This document shows, in pieces, positions 23,191-36,500 of a stretch of DNA of 64,000 bases (positions are counted from its first letter, which is position 1; every line of letters begins with the position of its first letter). Location of the stretch: NCBI GenBank assembly GCA_024516155.1, contig JAJJXM010000002.1:1054001-1118000 (forward strand). Reading direction: 5' to 3'. This stretch comes from Pyronema omphalodes (lineage: Eukaryota; Ascomycota; Pezizomycetes; Pezizales; Pyronemataceae). The notes under the pieces were generated by a model. It was not told where the DNA came from, did no database searches, and worked only from the letters and a program-made list of their open reading frames with translations. The position numbers and the translations under genes were made by a program.

Positions 23191-25045
23191 GATACTAAAG
23201 TGTTTGATATACAAGAAATAATATGCTTATTTATGGGCTGTATGTATATATACATATGTACCAATAACCTTATTTAACCCCATATCATCGCAGCCTACTC
23301 CCAAACCACTAATCACTGCCCACAGCCCGCAGCCCGCTGCAGGTATATAATACATGATACATAACAGATCCTGAAAGCTGCTGGATGCATATATGCATAC
23401 ATGCCTATATATTGCGAGTAAGTTGTAAGTTGTAACATAGCATCTAGACCTCCCAGTCAACGACCCCACAGCGGATCTATCTATCTATCCATATATAATC
23501 CAATTTCCCCTACCAAATTACTCCTAAATCCCGAAAACTTTCCCCTAAAAAAAAAAAAAAAACATTTCTATAAAATATAGCGGTAATTATCAAAAAATAG
23601 CTTCATAAGTACCTGATTAATAAGTATGTATGTATATATATAACTATTTTTCATCATACTTAGTAGTGTTTATTTACTATTTACTTTACTATTTACGATT
23701 TACTATTCTTTTTTATGATAAGAAGTAAGTAAATCAACGGTGGAATTTAAATATAAAAACTCCAACTCAACTTCAACTCCAATCAGGGATCTATCATCTG
23801 AGATATTATGAATTATGAACTACATACAAGGCAGAAAGCATAAAGCAACCAGGGGAGACAGTGAGCAGGTCATCAAGGGTATCAAGCTTATCATTATCAC
23901 TATCATTATCATTATCACAATAAACAAAAAAACAAGGCTATAGTATAGAATCCTTCGATATCCAATATCCAGTATGCAATATCCAGTATCCAGTATCCAA
24001 TACACCGGATCCATACATAGCATTCATACCCTATACACAGTATTCATACCCCATACCCCATACACAGTATCCAATCTCCAAAACCAATATCCAAAATCAA
24101 CATTCATATCCAATTCACGCTCCTCAAGTTTCTCAAGTTTCCTCAAATTTCTCAAGCCCCCCAAGCTCTTCGAATTCCCCAAACATAATTCCAATTCCCT
24201 TCCTATCATATTCGCATTCCCAACTATTCCCATCCTAACCCATCCTAACCCATCCTAACCCATCCTAACCCATCCTAACCCATGCTAACCCATCCTAACC
24301 CATCAATACTCCTCATCCCCCAACCCCCAACCCCCATCCCCATCTGTCATAACGTTACCAACATCTATTCCCCACTCAAGCCTCCGAAATTATAAATCCT
24401 CCATCACACCCGTCCATCACAACCACACCCATTATATATATATCAGAAAAGCAATCTCCAAAAAAAAAGTATTTATCATATTAATTATCTCAAGTAATTA
24501 TAGTCGTATGCAAAAAGGGGGGGTGGAGTTAAAAACACACACAAAAAAAAAATTAAAAAGAAAGAAAAAAAAAAAAAAAAAAAACGCCGCGCCACCCTTC
24601 CCTTCCCAATTCATTGCTATGCATTCCATATATCTTCAATTCCTCATCTCTTGTTCTCTTCATCCAGATATTCCGATTACCCCCAGTCATCCTCAGTCCC
24701 GGTGTTTCCAGTTATCCCAGTATCCAGTATCCCGATAGAAAGGAAATACCCATTATTCCCAGCTATTCCCATTGTCCCAGTATCCCCAGTCCCATTTATC
24801 CCAATAGAAAAGGAAATACCCATGTGCAGAGGTGGCAAAAGCATTAACCGGTGAGAAAAAAAAATTCCCGAATAAGCGGGTGACGATCCCCCGCATTTCC
24901 TAACCACCCCCTACACCCCCTCCTACACCCCACACCCTACCCCATCCGCATAATCCACAATCCATACCGCTCCCCACAATCCACATCCGATGATTTTCAG
25001 TATCTAGCATCAACATCACCGGATGATTTATTCACCATTCACCAA
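23191..25045. other. gene-free, AT-rich with small repeats
   Basis: No gene is supported. It holds an A15 run near 23547, TATCAT-type repeats near 23890, CCAGTATCCAGTAT-type repeats at 23960-24000 and long A runs at 24545-24583. The right end is the 3' flank of the cyclin gene. Confidence 0.4.
24229..24304. repeat. 10-bp minisatellite (CATCCTAACC), about 7 copies
   Basis: Tandem CATCCTAACC units with one CATGCTAACC variant. The unit contains CCTAACCC, which resembles but is not the fungal telomere repeat CCCTAA. Confidence 0.9.
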
Positions 25046-26722
25046 CTAAGGCGAATTACTCCTAACCCTAACCAAACCTTCTTTCCCCAGCAAGACCTGA
25101 GCTTCCAGAGTTTTCCTTAAAAAATCCGTATGTGATTGTAGCATAGATCTATCTACCTTAAGTTCAAAGTCCATCAAAAAGCAAAAGCTGACTTCAAGTT
25201 TTGATAATTCAAGATCCTTCAAACCGCCAACTTTCGCAAAGCGTTCATGAGGATATGATAAATCTTCTAAAGTTTTAGCCGCGATACGTAGAGCGGCGAG
25301 AAGTAAACGATGAACGTTTAATCTCGTGATGGGGATAATTCGATCAACTATCGCTAATCGATGTAGGTAGTAGGAGGCGGCGAGATATACGGCGGTTGAA
25401 AGGGGACAGAAACGTTGGATTCTGTCACGAGGTTATGTTAGCTTAGGTTCTATTGTTTTGTTTGTTTGCGGATATTTAGATAGCGTAGGGGATGGAGTTT
25501 TGCCGGAGATTTCCCGGGGCTAGATGATGCCTGGACTACGGGGAGAATGTGGGGAAATCCGGGGGTGGCTTGAAGGGGTTGTGTTTGGAAGGTGATCATC
25601 CAAGCATGGGGGTGGTTGGTTGCGGGTTGCGGGTTTGTTTGATATGAACACATACCGAAAGAGATAATCTTCTATTGGAACTTCGGGGGCAGATTTGCTC
25701 CAGAATTTTCGTGCTATCGTACCGTAATGTGTGGTATCGTCGACTCCGCCATGATGTATTACACTTTCTCCGCCTTCGCTATCGGTGTCGCTGGCTGGAG
25801 GAGTTGGTTCTCGGTTTGCTCCGAAACAATAGTCGCCTGTTGAGTCTCGTCGCTCGGAACTGGGGGTGGTGGGATGGCTGGTCGGGGGTGTTGGTAGTAG
25901 ATCGCCTGTCATGCTCACGAGAAGCTCGACATATCTTGACAACAAAGTCAAGGCTCCGGATGGTGCGAGATGAAAGATGTCTCCATCTTTTCCTCGCAAG
26001 CCTCGGGGTTTCGGAGAATCGGTGTCTTCGTGAAACTCGGGGGGTAGATCGGCCATCATGGAGGGGACTTTTTCGTGGTCGAGGATTACGTGAGGATGCT
26101 CTGGACTATAAGGGGGAGGAGGCGACGCGAAGGGACTGGACATTCGCAGACAGTCAAGGTCTTGCAGCGTAGTCTCGGGGATTAGTTGGTGGTGGTGGCT
26201 CTGGTGGTAGTGGTGGTGGTGGTGGTTCTGGAGCTGGTGGTTCTGGATCTGGTTCCGGTACTGCTGATTCTGCTGCTGTGGATCCTCCTGTTGCTGCTGC
26301 TGCTGCTGCGGGCTATACTGAGGCTGACTGAGCTTCTGCTGCGATGCACTCGGAGACTTGCGGAGTTTTGACAGAAGAGCCTGCGCATGGTTCGCATGGC
26401 TTTCGAGCAGACCTTGATGGTGATTGTATGTTGATTGTCTGGTGGTGGTGGTGGTGGTGGTGGTGGTAGTTGAGATAGTATGGTGAGTGATAGCGCACGA
26501 GTCTGGATGCGACACGTCTGGGCCGTGTTGCTGTTGCTGCTGTGCTAGGATCAAGAAGGTCGATTGAAATGGCCCTCGTACGCCTCCCCCCTCCTCCTCC
26601 TCTTCGTATGCTGGTGGCAACGAAATGTTGGCGGCTTGTGCTGCGGTCCGTAAAGAGACCGAGACTCCATGCAGCCCACCTGTAGTCAAGGTGTGTGGTG
26701 CAGACGGGGAGGTGGTGGCCAA
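25046..26722 (-). CDS. Pho80/Pcl-type cyclin (CDK regulatory subunit), 5' end unresolved
   Basis: Exon A ends at 25656 and exon B is 25421-25046, split by a 234-nt intron (donor GTATGT, acceptor ACAG). The junction gives EDYLFRIQRFCPLST. Exon B is the cyclin core: AVYLAASYYLHRL, then NVHRLLLAALRIAAKT, then FAKVGGLKDLELSKLE, then FCFLMDFEL, matching the PHO80-like cyclin fold that activates Pho85-type kinases. The domain begins in exon A (SGALTLLSRYVELLVSMTGD). Further upstream the frame stays open to about 26885 and encodes poly-Gln, poly-His and poly-Thr, but it has no ATG before an in-frame stop. The first in-frame ATG is at 26143, which gives 287 aa. Either that is the start or a 5' exon is missing. 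Coordinates run to 26722 to show the open region. Confidence 0.8.
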
Positions 26723-29700
26723 TGTATTGAAGGGCAGCTGGCTGACGGAGAGATGTGAAGGGATTCTGCTGGCAAATGGGAGATTGTCCGGCCCAGCCTG
26801 GGACAGCTGTGACGATGATGCGCAGGAAGGTCCGTCGAAGCTTGATGGAATTATTGTGAAAATGAGAATATATATCCCTCACGCTGGCACTGGATGGAAT
26901 CTGGTGCCGGCAGTAGAGTGATGGTTGCTGATGGACGGAATGGCTAGCTAGATTATAGACAGACAGCAGCAGATATCATCAGCCACTGGTTGTTGACGTC
27001 GAAAAGCAGTTAATCGATATATGATACGGCCAGTATATAACACTCCTAGACGGCAGGCGGATAGCAGAAGGATTCAGAAGAACAAGTGGGCAGCCCCGTT
27101 ATTCTTATGTAGGCATCAAACACTCGGAGAGAAGCCTCCTAGTGAGAGTAACAGAGTGCCACACAGAAAACAGTAATGGTAATGCCTGACAGTCGGTGTG
27201 AGCTGCTGTGTTTGTCGTTCGATGTATCAGAAAGTCCACGGACCTTAGGGACACAAATCGATCAAGTCCGTCTTCTGTCAGACTGAAAATACGCTAGGGA
27301 GTCCAAGGGAACTATGAATGAACCGAAGCCTCAAAGGGCACCCAGGGATACCCAGGAAATCCCAAATCATAGTCATGAAGGGAGTTCAAGGCAACTGAAA
27401 CCTCAAAAGGCATCCAATGATACCCAAAAAGTCCCAAACAAAAGTCCTGATGAGATCCCAATGGGATCCCATCATCTTCAAACGAACATGTTTCATTCTT
27501 TCACTGCCACCATTATCCTGGTTCCCTACGCAGGGCAAAAATGGGACCCGTCATATGCTCCAGCATAAGCCTCGATAACTTCCATACCTGACCCGTCGAG
27601 CCGATGCAAGGGAGGGTGCAAAGTAGTTGTGCTTAGAAAACTCTAGGCAGGGTCCGCTAGGTCTTGAAGATACTTTCTGAGGATATAAAGATGACAGCAA
27701 CTCCTGAGAACAAATACAGTAAACAAAAAACTCTGTAATTCTTACCTATTTCTACTTCATTGCAAAGGACCTAAAATCCAACAAGTGTCCGTCTGTTAAC
27801 AGAAACAGCTTGCTGCAGCTCAACCATCTTGATCTTCTCGACTAGCACTTCAGGCACTTCAAACGCTCACTAGCTAGTCCCATCACTTGTACCCGAGACA
27901 TTAAACTTCTGCCTATAAACCGCAACGAAGGTATTTAGGGTATGTACATCGTGAGAACATTGTGGCATCGTAGCTATCGATGTTTCAATACTTAGCCTCC
28001 CACGTTGAAAGTTACCGGAGAATGCTGAGAAATACTGAGAAATACTGGGGAACTGCTAGGGAACTGCTGGGGAACTTCTAGGGAATGCAAGGAACTGCTG
28101 AAGAATGCTAAGAAATGCTGACAATTACGGACAGTTACAACCACATATATCTCAATCATAATGTGAAATACCCCGAGTAAAGTTACCATTGGGAATTTCT
28201 TACTACATACCTCAGCCCATTCAAGGTTGACGTTCTACTGTACGTATGAGCAGCTGAGCAGCTGATACCCCATACCGCCACCCCGCAATTACCATAACTC
28301 CTGTAAGGTTGTAAGGTTGTAAGGTTGTAGAGTTGTAAGGTTGTATGTACGATGAACCCACCGGGGCATCCACTGGGGCACTCACGGGGGCACTCACGAG
28401 GGCACTCACACACGCACCACACAACGCAACGCAGTGCAGTGCAGTGCAGAGCATTTGATCATCAGTTTCTTCAGTTTCTAAGTTCCACAAGTCCAGGTCC
28501 TCGATACCAAATATCCAATACCTGTACAATGATATTCCGCCAACTCCAATGATATTCCCTCGCTAACCAACTCCCACGGAATGTTATGTATATGTAGCAT
28601 ATCCATAGCATGGTAGGTCGTGCAATGCTCCTGGTGCTCCTCGTGCTCCTCGTGTTTTTCTGCCCTTTATTGCAGCCCATGGCGAACGAGGATGCGGATG
28701 CGGATGAGGATGCTCTAGATGTAGATGAGGATGACCATGACCATGTCCGCTGTATGCCACCAGAACTGAGCTCGTCCGTAACGTAACGTTATGGGAGAAC
28801 TAGGAACTGGGAACTAGGAACTAGGAACTGGGATGCCATCCCCATCCCCTCCTCCTCCCCGACACCTTCCACCCCCCCTCCCTACCACCCCCCCTCCACC
28901 CCAGGGCCCAGAAAGACCCTGCATCTTAAATAACAGGGTCTGGTCTCAGGGATCAGGTTAATTATTCCCGATGAGAAGCGCCTTTACATATAGATGGATA
29001 CATATGCAGCAAGCAAGCAAGCAAGCAAGCACGATGACGGCGGTGGGGGTGTAGGAAGGCAGGAAGGAAGGAAGGAAGGAAGGAAGGATATGCTCCAGAT
29101 ATTTCAAAGCAGGAGCGATATCGCGTGAACAGTTGGGGGAATAAGAAGGTGAGGTGAGGATGGAAGTAGAAGATGTGGGGGGGGGGGGGGGGTAAGGATG
29201 ACTGTGGTAATCGTGCGTGTGCTTGTTCATCACTACTGCCACTGAGGTAAAGGAATTACCCTGAAGGACGTCATGCCGTCGCTCGGTAGTGCCGCCTTTT
29301 AATCCCGAGAAATTACGACCCGCAGCTTTGCAGCCTTTTTCGGAGTGAAAGGGGGGGGGGGGGGGGTTCGGGGAGAAGATTCAAGAAGCACGCCGCACGC
29401 TACTCTACAGTAGTACTCGCCGCTCGGAGAGGATCCCATCTCATCTACATATGTATTCCCACATACATACATACATATACACGCTCAAAACTACCAACTA
29501 CCGCTTCAACATCATCATTATCAAAAAAAAAAATGGCCCGAAATTTAATTCCTCCCCGCTGCATGCATGCAGAACATCGGAGATTTTTTTTTGCTGAATC
29601 TCTCTCTGTCTCTTTTAAAGCCGACTCAAACCGTTTTTTCCAAATTAAAAAATCTTTGTCCTACAGTTTTATAGTGTTACTTTACAAACATACATACATA

Positions 29701-30996
29701 CCCTTCAATGAATCAATAAAATCAATCAATCAACCGACCGAATGTTACACACCCTCGAATTGTATTTAAAACTCTCCCCGCTGTTTTGCATACATATATG
29801 TATTCACGTGTAGGAACCCGTCGTACATAGCGTAGGGAAGCAACACAAGCAATGCCGGCTAATAGATGGATTGTACATACATACGTACTACATAACTCGT
29901 GTGACCGAGGACTACAGATACCGTACTGTACTTCAGAATCCGGATTTTGATTTTGATTTTGATTTTCATTTTTGAACAAGCGACATAAGAGGAATTACAC
30001 AGTACACGGTATGTACAGTGTACACATAGGGCGATTATGAAGCTTCATACCCAATCCTCAATCCTCAATCCTCAATCCTCAATCCTCAGTCCTCAATCCT
30101 CAGAACTCATCAATCATAACCCACAAGTAGTAACAAGAAATAGCAATAGCAAATACATAGCCGTGGCATGTATGTATTTGAAAAACTCGGAACCAAAAAA
30201 AAAAGGAAGATAACTACAGTGTACATAAGACTAGGCCATCAGTACTCCGATCCCAGAAAAATGACGGCGTCAGGAACATCCGAAGTTCGAACAAGTAGCA
30301 GCTGAAAACCAACCCCCCCCCCCCCCCCCTGAGCAGAAATAATCCCGCGATTTCCCGGGTTCTATGTACATATGGATTTTTGCATAGTAACTAGTTTGAG
30401 GATTGGGACCGAGGATCCGAGGATGTAATATTAGGGGAGGGGTTTTGTGATGGGATTTATTTTTTCCGATCAAAAAAAAAAAGCACTGAAGAAGGAATTG
30501 ACCGATCGATAGAATACAGATAATTAGATAACCAATTCTTTTTCTCAGCAGGAAATTCCTTAGAAACCTCATCATACTACATACAATACATCAACAAGGC
30601 TACCCATACCATACATTTTATCTTCGATTTATAGTATCGTCACCATACCCCATACCCCATTCTTCCTCTATGGTGTATCCAAAATCCCATCTCAGCCCAA
30701 CCAACCCCATCAGCCCAGCCAGCCCCATCAGCCCAATCAGCCCAACCAACCCCATCAGCCCAATCTCCAACCCCACCATACGTATTCCAAACAACCAGCC
30801 TTAAACCATAAACCATAAACCATAAACCATAACCCCTAAACTTCCGCTACCGAAATCCCACAAGCCAGTAGCTCGACGTATGTAGTTGTCTTAATCACGC
30901 CTAGCTAGGCTGGGCTGAGTTGTATCGTTGTGTTGTTGTAACTTGTGAAAGCATAGACAATGGTGTGTATGTATGTATGAGCGCGGACATTTGTTT

Positions 30997-31028
<32 letters not shown>

Positions 31029-32188
31029 TTTTGAGTTTTGATGCTTGTTTTGTTTTGTTTGATTCTGTTTGATTCTTACCGTGGGGACTGGTTACTGGTT
31101 ACTGGTTACTGGAGACTGGTTACTGTTGCTGCTTGCTTGCTTGCTTGGTATGTAACACTGGGTTGAGGATATTAAGAGCTAAGAGCTAAGCCTGGGCTGA
31201 TGGGCGCTGATGGATATGGATATGGGCCCTGGAAATGATGGAGATGATGGACCCTGGAGAGGATGGAGACGATGGTGTACCGTATGTACAGCTTTGAAGC
31301 TTCAGTTTAGAGCTGGAACTTGGAGGGGAATAACGGAGACGATGGGATGCTTGTTATGATGCTGGGCTTTGGGTATGGGTTTTCTATGGGCCTTTGTATT
31401 GATTGATATCGATGAAAAAAAAAACTCGGAGCTTCAGATCGGGGAGTCAGGGTCCTGTTGTTTAAACTTCACAGGGTCTGGTTATGGTGTACTTGACATG
31501 ACCTATCTTTGATTCTTTGCTTATTTCAGCACTTAGTCATGCTGAATAACATTTCCGGCATCAGTATTAGTATTATAACCGTGTTGATAAAAAAACTATC
31601 CCGTTATAAAGATTCACAGCTAATACCTATCAAGCTATCCCCATAATCCATCAATGCTAAGGGTTTCTATGATAATTTACTGAATCTGGACACCATATAC
31701 ATGATGATAAATAACAACATTTGTAACCGAGTAAATATCTCTATATGATAGAGCCTTCCTTTCCATCACTACGTAGTACGAACAAAACTATGTGCTTTAA
31801 AAGGTTAATATGCCATCAAGTGGCATTAAAGCCATTTTTTATTTTTTTTAAGCCAGCCGAAGCCTTATGGCGCCATAGAAACTAAAAGACGGCTGAGGCT
31901 ACGCTAGATAGGCTAAATACACTAGCTGGATATATCATGCGCTAGGTACGATAAGTACCATGTGGTGCACCATAGGCAGAGAGGTGTTTCTGCTTTTCTG
32001 CTTTCTATGTACTACATATGTGGCCATGTGGTATCCGATGTTTCCCCTGGCCCTGGGTCCTTGGTGCGGGCTAGATGCTACTGTGTATGGAAGGTTTTAT
32101 GTATGAACTGAGGTAAAAGAGGAAGGGGAAAGAAAGAGTTAGACGAAAGAATAAGAATAAGAAGAGAGGAGGGGAGAGGAGAAAAGCA

Positions 32189-32224
<36 letters not shown>

Positions 32225-33393
32225 TAATGATATGCTGTGTACTGTATTGTATGGCCTATGTACGGCGGATGTATGACTAGGATAAATATATCCATATACA
32301 TACGTTGACACATACACAAAACAGAAGAGATATATTAACGTGACTCCCGAGATTCAGCTGCTGTTACTGAACCTAATACCCCATCACAAAATACGTCTAT
32401 AATCCCATGAAAAGTTAAGGTCCCTAAGTAATTATCTTTTGGCCTTTACAAATCCCTCCTACTTACTGACATGCTCATCTATGTGCATTCATACAGTACA
32501 TAACGCATCAAATATTCATCATATATCCATCAAAATGCAATCCTTTCTTCCTTTTTCTTCCTTCCCTCTTCTTCTTCTATCGCATCCCCTTCATCTCCCC
32601 AACTCCTCATCATCTCAGCACCGAAACTTCCGGAACCCTTACATGCGATCAAGGAGAGAACACCGATTCTTAGTCGTCTAATTTTTCGTTCTAGAACCGC
32701 TAGAACCGCTAGAACATCTAGAACATTTGGGACCGTTACATCGTATCGGAAACCACTAGGAAACTCCGATGTGGATGATAGGGCAGCGCGCTTGTTAGTA
32801 CTGGTTTGGTTCTATCGTACATAGGGTTTGGTGGTGAGGGTTTGGAGGGTGGGTGTGAGTATGTAGCGAACATTGAGTGGCGGTGTGTATGTACATAGGT
32901 ATAAAAGTTTCGGATTGATCATCGGGCACTATCCACAAAGCGAAATGGAAACAGAAATTAGCAAAGGATTTTCTGTGGGCTCCTGGGAGAACTTTATGGG
33001 TAATGGATAACTGTCTTATTTATATCCATGTCTCGGGTTATCATAGACCTATATATACAAACTGCTGTACTCACACAATACGTTGGGTTGGATAGGCATA
33101 TACAGTTCATATACCCTCCGTACGTAGCATCACTATCATAATCATAATCATAACTTTAGAAAGTTTCCTAAGGATTGGAAGCAAGTAAAAGATTAAGAAT
33201 ACATAGAAGATCCATGGCAGTTGGTTTTTATCATAAAAATTGAAAGATACTTAATGCGTCTGTATGAAGGTCATTTGACTGTGAGTTCATTAATATCTGT
33301 GGTAATCCGGGCACAGTGATAGGAATCATAGGATGCGATGAAGCGTCGGATTTACTCTTGTGCTTGATGTTGAAGAGTGCCTGTCGAGCCGTG
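26723..33393. other. gene desert with dense simple repeats
   Basis: I find no ORF with protein-like composition longer than about 100 residues. Tracts include TGTAAGGTTG at 28303-28346, GCAA at 29006-29030, GGAA at 29063-29088, G16 runs at 29177-29192 and 29351-29366, CAATCCT heptamers at about 30052-30110, a C17 run at 30313-30329, AAACCAT heptamers at about 30803-30832, GGGTTGA heptamers at about 31000-31028, TGGTTAC heptamers at about 31088-31118 and an A18 run near 32188. Small real genes with many introns cannot be excluded. Confidence 0.4.
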
Positions 33394-33545
33394 TTCTGTG
33401 CTCTGACTGCTTGTGGAGGTGGATGTTGCCTTAGCGTACATCCCCTCGTTATGTTTGTTCTGTCGATGGAATGTTTGCTCGTTATCGAATGTCACTCACA
33501 ACATTCTCCATCTCCATCTTTCTGTCTCTCTTTGTCTCCGCAAGT
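33394..33545. repeat. diverged copy of a dispersed sequence also found at 50535-50688
   Basis: Read side by side, GGAGGTGGATGTTGCCTTAG here matches GGAAGTGGATATGGCCTTAG at 50559. The match continues through CATCCC-TC-TTATGTT to a C/T-rich CCATCTTTC segment. By eye the identity is about 70-80% over roughly 130 nt. The 50.5-kb copy lies inside the candidate inverted-repeat element. Confidence 0.6.
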
Positions 33546-36500
33546 GTCAGCTCATCCTACGTTTGACCAGGAGCATTTTCACACTTGACTCTTGATATCC
33601 AAGTACCCAAAGGATCCATGTACCGAAGTACTGTACATCTATTGCCCCTTTTCTCGCGTGGGACGTTTTGTGATGACTGTAGAAGCACTGCTGTGTAGTA
33701 GATATATATTCGGTTACCTAATCTACTAGATTCTACTACCTACAAAAGAAGCTTCGTTTCGCAGCTATGGCATTGATGTAGGCTTTATAAGTTTAAACAT
33801 GTAGATGTACTTAGGGGCCAAGTGGTACAGAATTCATGAGCTTAATCATAGCTTGAAGCTCCAAATTCCAGGCTTTGTGTCGTTTTTTTTTTTTTTTTTT
33901 TCTTTTATTTTTTTTTTTTTTTTTATTTTTTTTTTCTTTTTTAACGAAGGTTCAAATTAGTTGTAGATTAGGGTTTAGATATGAATATATATCTACTGTA
34001 TATGGTTTCCATATCCATGAACCATCACGCTAAACTTCACGGGGTAAGAATGGTATAGCCCTGCATTCAAGAACATAATTTTTTGCTTCTTATTATTTGC
34101 TTCTTCTTCCTCCTCTTCTTCTTTTCTTATTCCCCTATGTATGAATCAACCTGATACCATATAACACAGCTGACATCTCACCCCAGCTAGTAACGGTACG
34201 GTCGTCGGGACTCGGTACGGTATATCCCGTCCGCCGCCGCAAAGAGTCAAAACTTCCCTCAAAGTTTCTGTAACATTATACTCCAAGTATATACATACAT
34301 CCTTAAGCGATCAGCAACATCTGTATTTCAGCATTCTGTTTCTTCATTACACTGAAGCTGTTGTCAACATAGTGTTAAGCTAACATAAAATAAACCTCGG
34401 TATTACTCCCGCGGTGCTGTTGCTCCTTTGCTCATCTCAGATCTGCGGATACCTGTGGTGGAAGTGTGTATGGTGCGTATGTATGTACCTATGTATAAGG
34501 TTCAAAGTGCAAGGTTCAAAGTGCAAGGTTCAAAGTGCAAGGTTCAAAGTGCAACTTCCCCCCCCCCCCCCCCCCCACCCATGCCCTATGCCCCTGTAGT
34601 TCTATGTACATGCAGAGCTTGGGTGCTTTGCGTAACCTTCATACTCTGTGCACCCAGGGTCAAGAAACCAGGGAGGGAGGGAATCCAGAGCTCCAGAGCT
34701 CCAGGGCTCCTAGGGTCCTGTTGTAACTGCACACAGCTAGCTATAGGAGTAGATAGCTCCTGGTGTAACATACAACAAGCTACAGGAGTAGAGAGCTCCG
34801 AGAAAATGGAAAACAAAATTAGATGGCTTTGTATACGGGTTATGCTATAAGTGGATGCTTTTGAATCAACGGCCGCGGGGGTTGGTTATGTTTGGGATGT
34901 TTTGGGAAGGGTTGGGGTTGGTGGGAAGATGGATTTTGGGGGGTGGTATGTGATGGGTGATGGGTTATATGTGGTGGGCATGGTGAGGAGGGTAGAAATA
35001 ATCATAACGATGATTGGAACGGGGATTGAAATGACGCTTGGGGATTTGAGGTATGAGTTTTGGAAAGATACAGGGTGTGGTTTTGGATTGTATTGAGGAT
35101 TTGATTATTGGTTTTGAATTGGAATATGGAGTCACTAAAGCTACAACCGAAAGATACTCTACATTTTGAGTTTGCTATTTTACTTGGAGGACCTCAAGTA
35201 CGACACCCAATAGAATCTCGATATCCTTGCGAAGCAACAGAACACCCACAAATCTAGGAATTTTCTAAGAAAGAGCAAGGCTCTCACAGCCCTGTGATAA
35301 CCAATTCTTTTCATGATCATCAAAAAACACTCGTTTGTTCCTGAGGTATATGTAAGTGACAAAATTCAGACGCAGTGACATGAAAAATCATCTACAAGCT
35401 ACCTTACTATTCTCCTATGTCCATCATGTACCGAACGTATCCTAGTCAATGGGCCAATGGCACAACTCATGAGCTTCAGCAGCTAGCTCTCAATGTTTCG
35501 TTATCCAGTCTCTCGCTCAAGAAACAAAGTCCAAACAAAGTCCAAACAAAGCACCCAACTGCCACTGCACTCAGTCGGTGAGACATTTCCCAGATCTTCC
35601 TCCTACTTTACTATACAACTAGGCACTACGTACTCCGCACTGCACGCGCATGCACAATGTATGAAGCACGAAGCAGGACATACCTAACACCAGACTAGGT
35701 TATACATTTTATCAACTTTTTCACAACTTTCACAACTTTACTACCCCATACACCGTTACATATTTTCCTACAGAACACACTATAACGCAAGCAACGCAGT
35801 TATGTTCGTCATTTTGCGGTAGAATCTAAGATGTGGCTTACAGCTTGCAGGTTACAGGTGGCGTTGAGAAGCATCAAATTGCGAGCTTATCGATTGGAGG
35901 TGAGGGTAAGGTAACTGCGGTGAAAATTTCGAAGCTGCAGGAATGTATCGTCATGTTGCATCCGTCTGTTTTTGTGACGATACGTTAGCTGTCATTTGTT
36001 ATATGGTGAAAATTTACAGGCTGTGGTAGTATAAAAACTGTAAGAAAAAACAGTAATTGAAAATATATGCCCAATGTTCCTCACTTTAGTTATATGGGGT
36101 TTAATGGCTTTGATACAATATTTCTCAATTTCGAGATTTAATTTCCTATCTACCAAGCCTATCAAGCCTCTTATAGAGTATAAGGTAAAGCTTCTTTGAA
36201 CCTCAAAGCTCATGTCTTCCAAATGTACCTATTCAAACAGTCCATCCGCAAGGCAATGGGCATTTAAGATCCCAGAACCGAGTCACCGAGAATGAGTGGC
36301 GTTTCGGTTATGTACCTTAGGTCCTAGTTACTAATCACAGCCCTTTATATACATAGGCCATTTTTTTCTTTTTCTTCTTAGCTTCTCTGAGAAAACTTGA
36401 GTGATTGAAAAATCGTTTCCAGTAAGATAGATTTCCGGATCAACGCTGCGGCGAAACAAAAGTGGCAATTTTTTTTCCCTGCTTTCTCGCTACGCTGCTG

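Noticed and set aside
22534..23277. Several long overlapping ORFs on both strands rich in GIGNWELG or PIPNSQF
   Set aside because: They are all frames of the CCCAATT heptamer array. A 7-bp unit without stops leaves every frame open.
24229..24304. Interstitial telomere repeat
   Set aside because: The unit is CATCCTAACC (10 bp), not CCCTAA. Only part resembles telomere sequence and no chromosome end is evident.
26313..26882. 189-aa minus-strand ORF with poly-His beginning at an ATG at 26882
   Set aside because: It overlaps the cyclin gene in another frame. The cyclin frame joins to a clear cyclin core, whereas this one has no domain.
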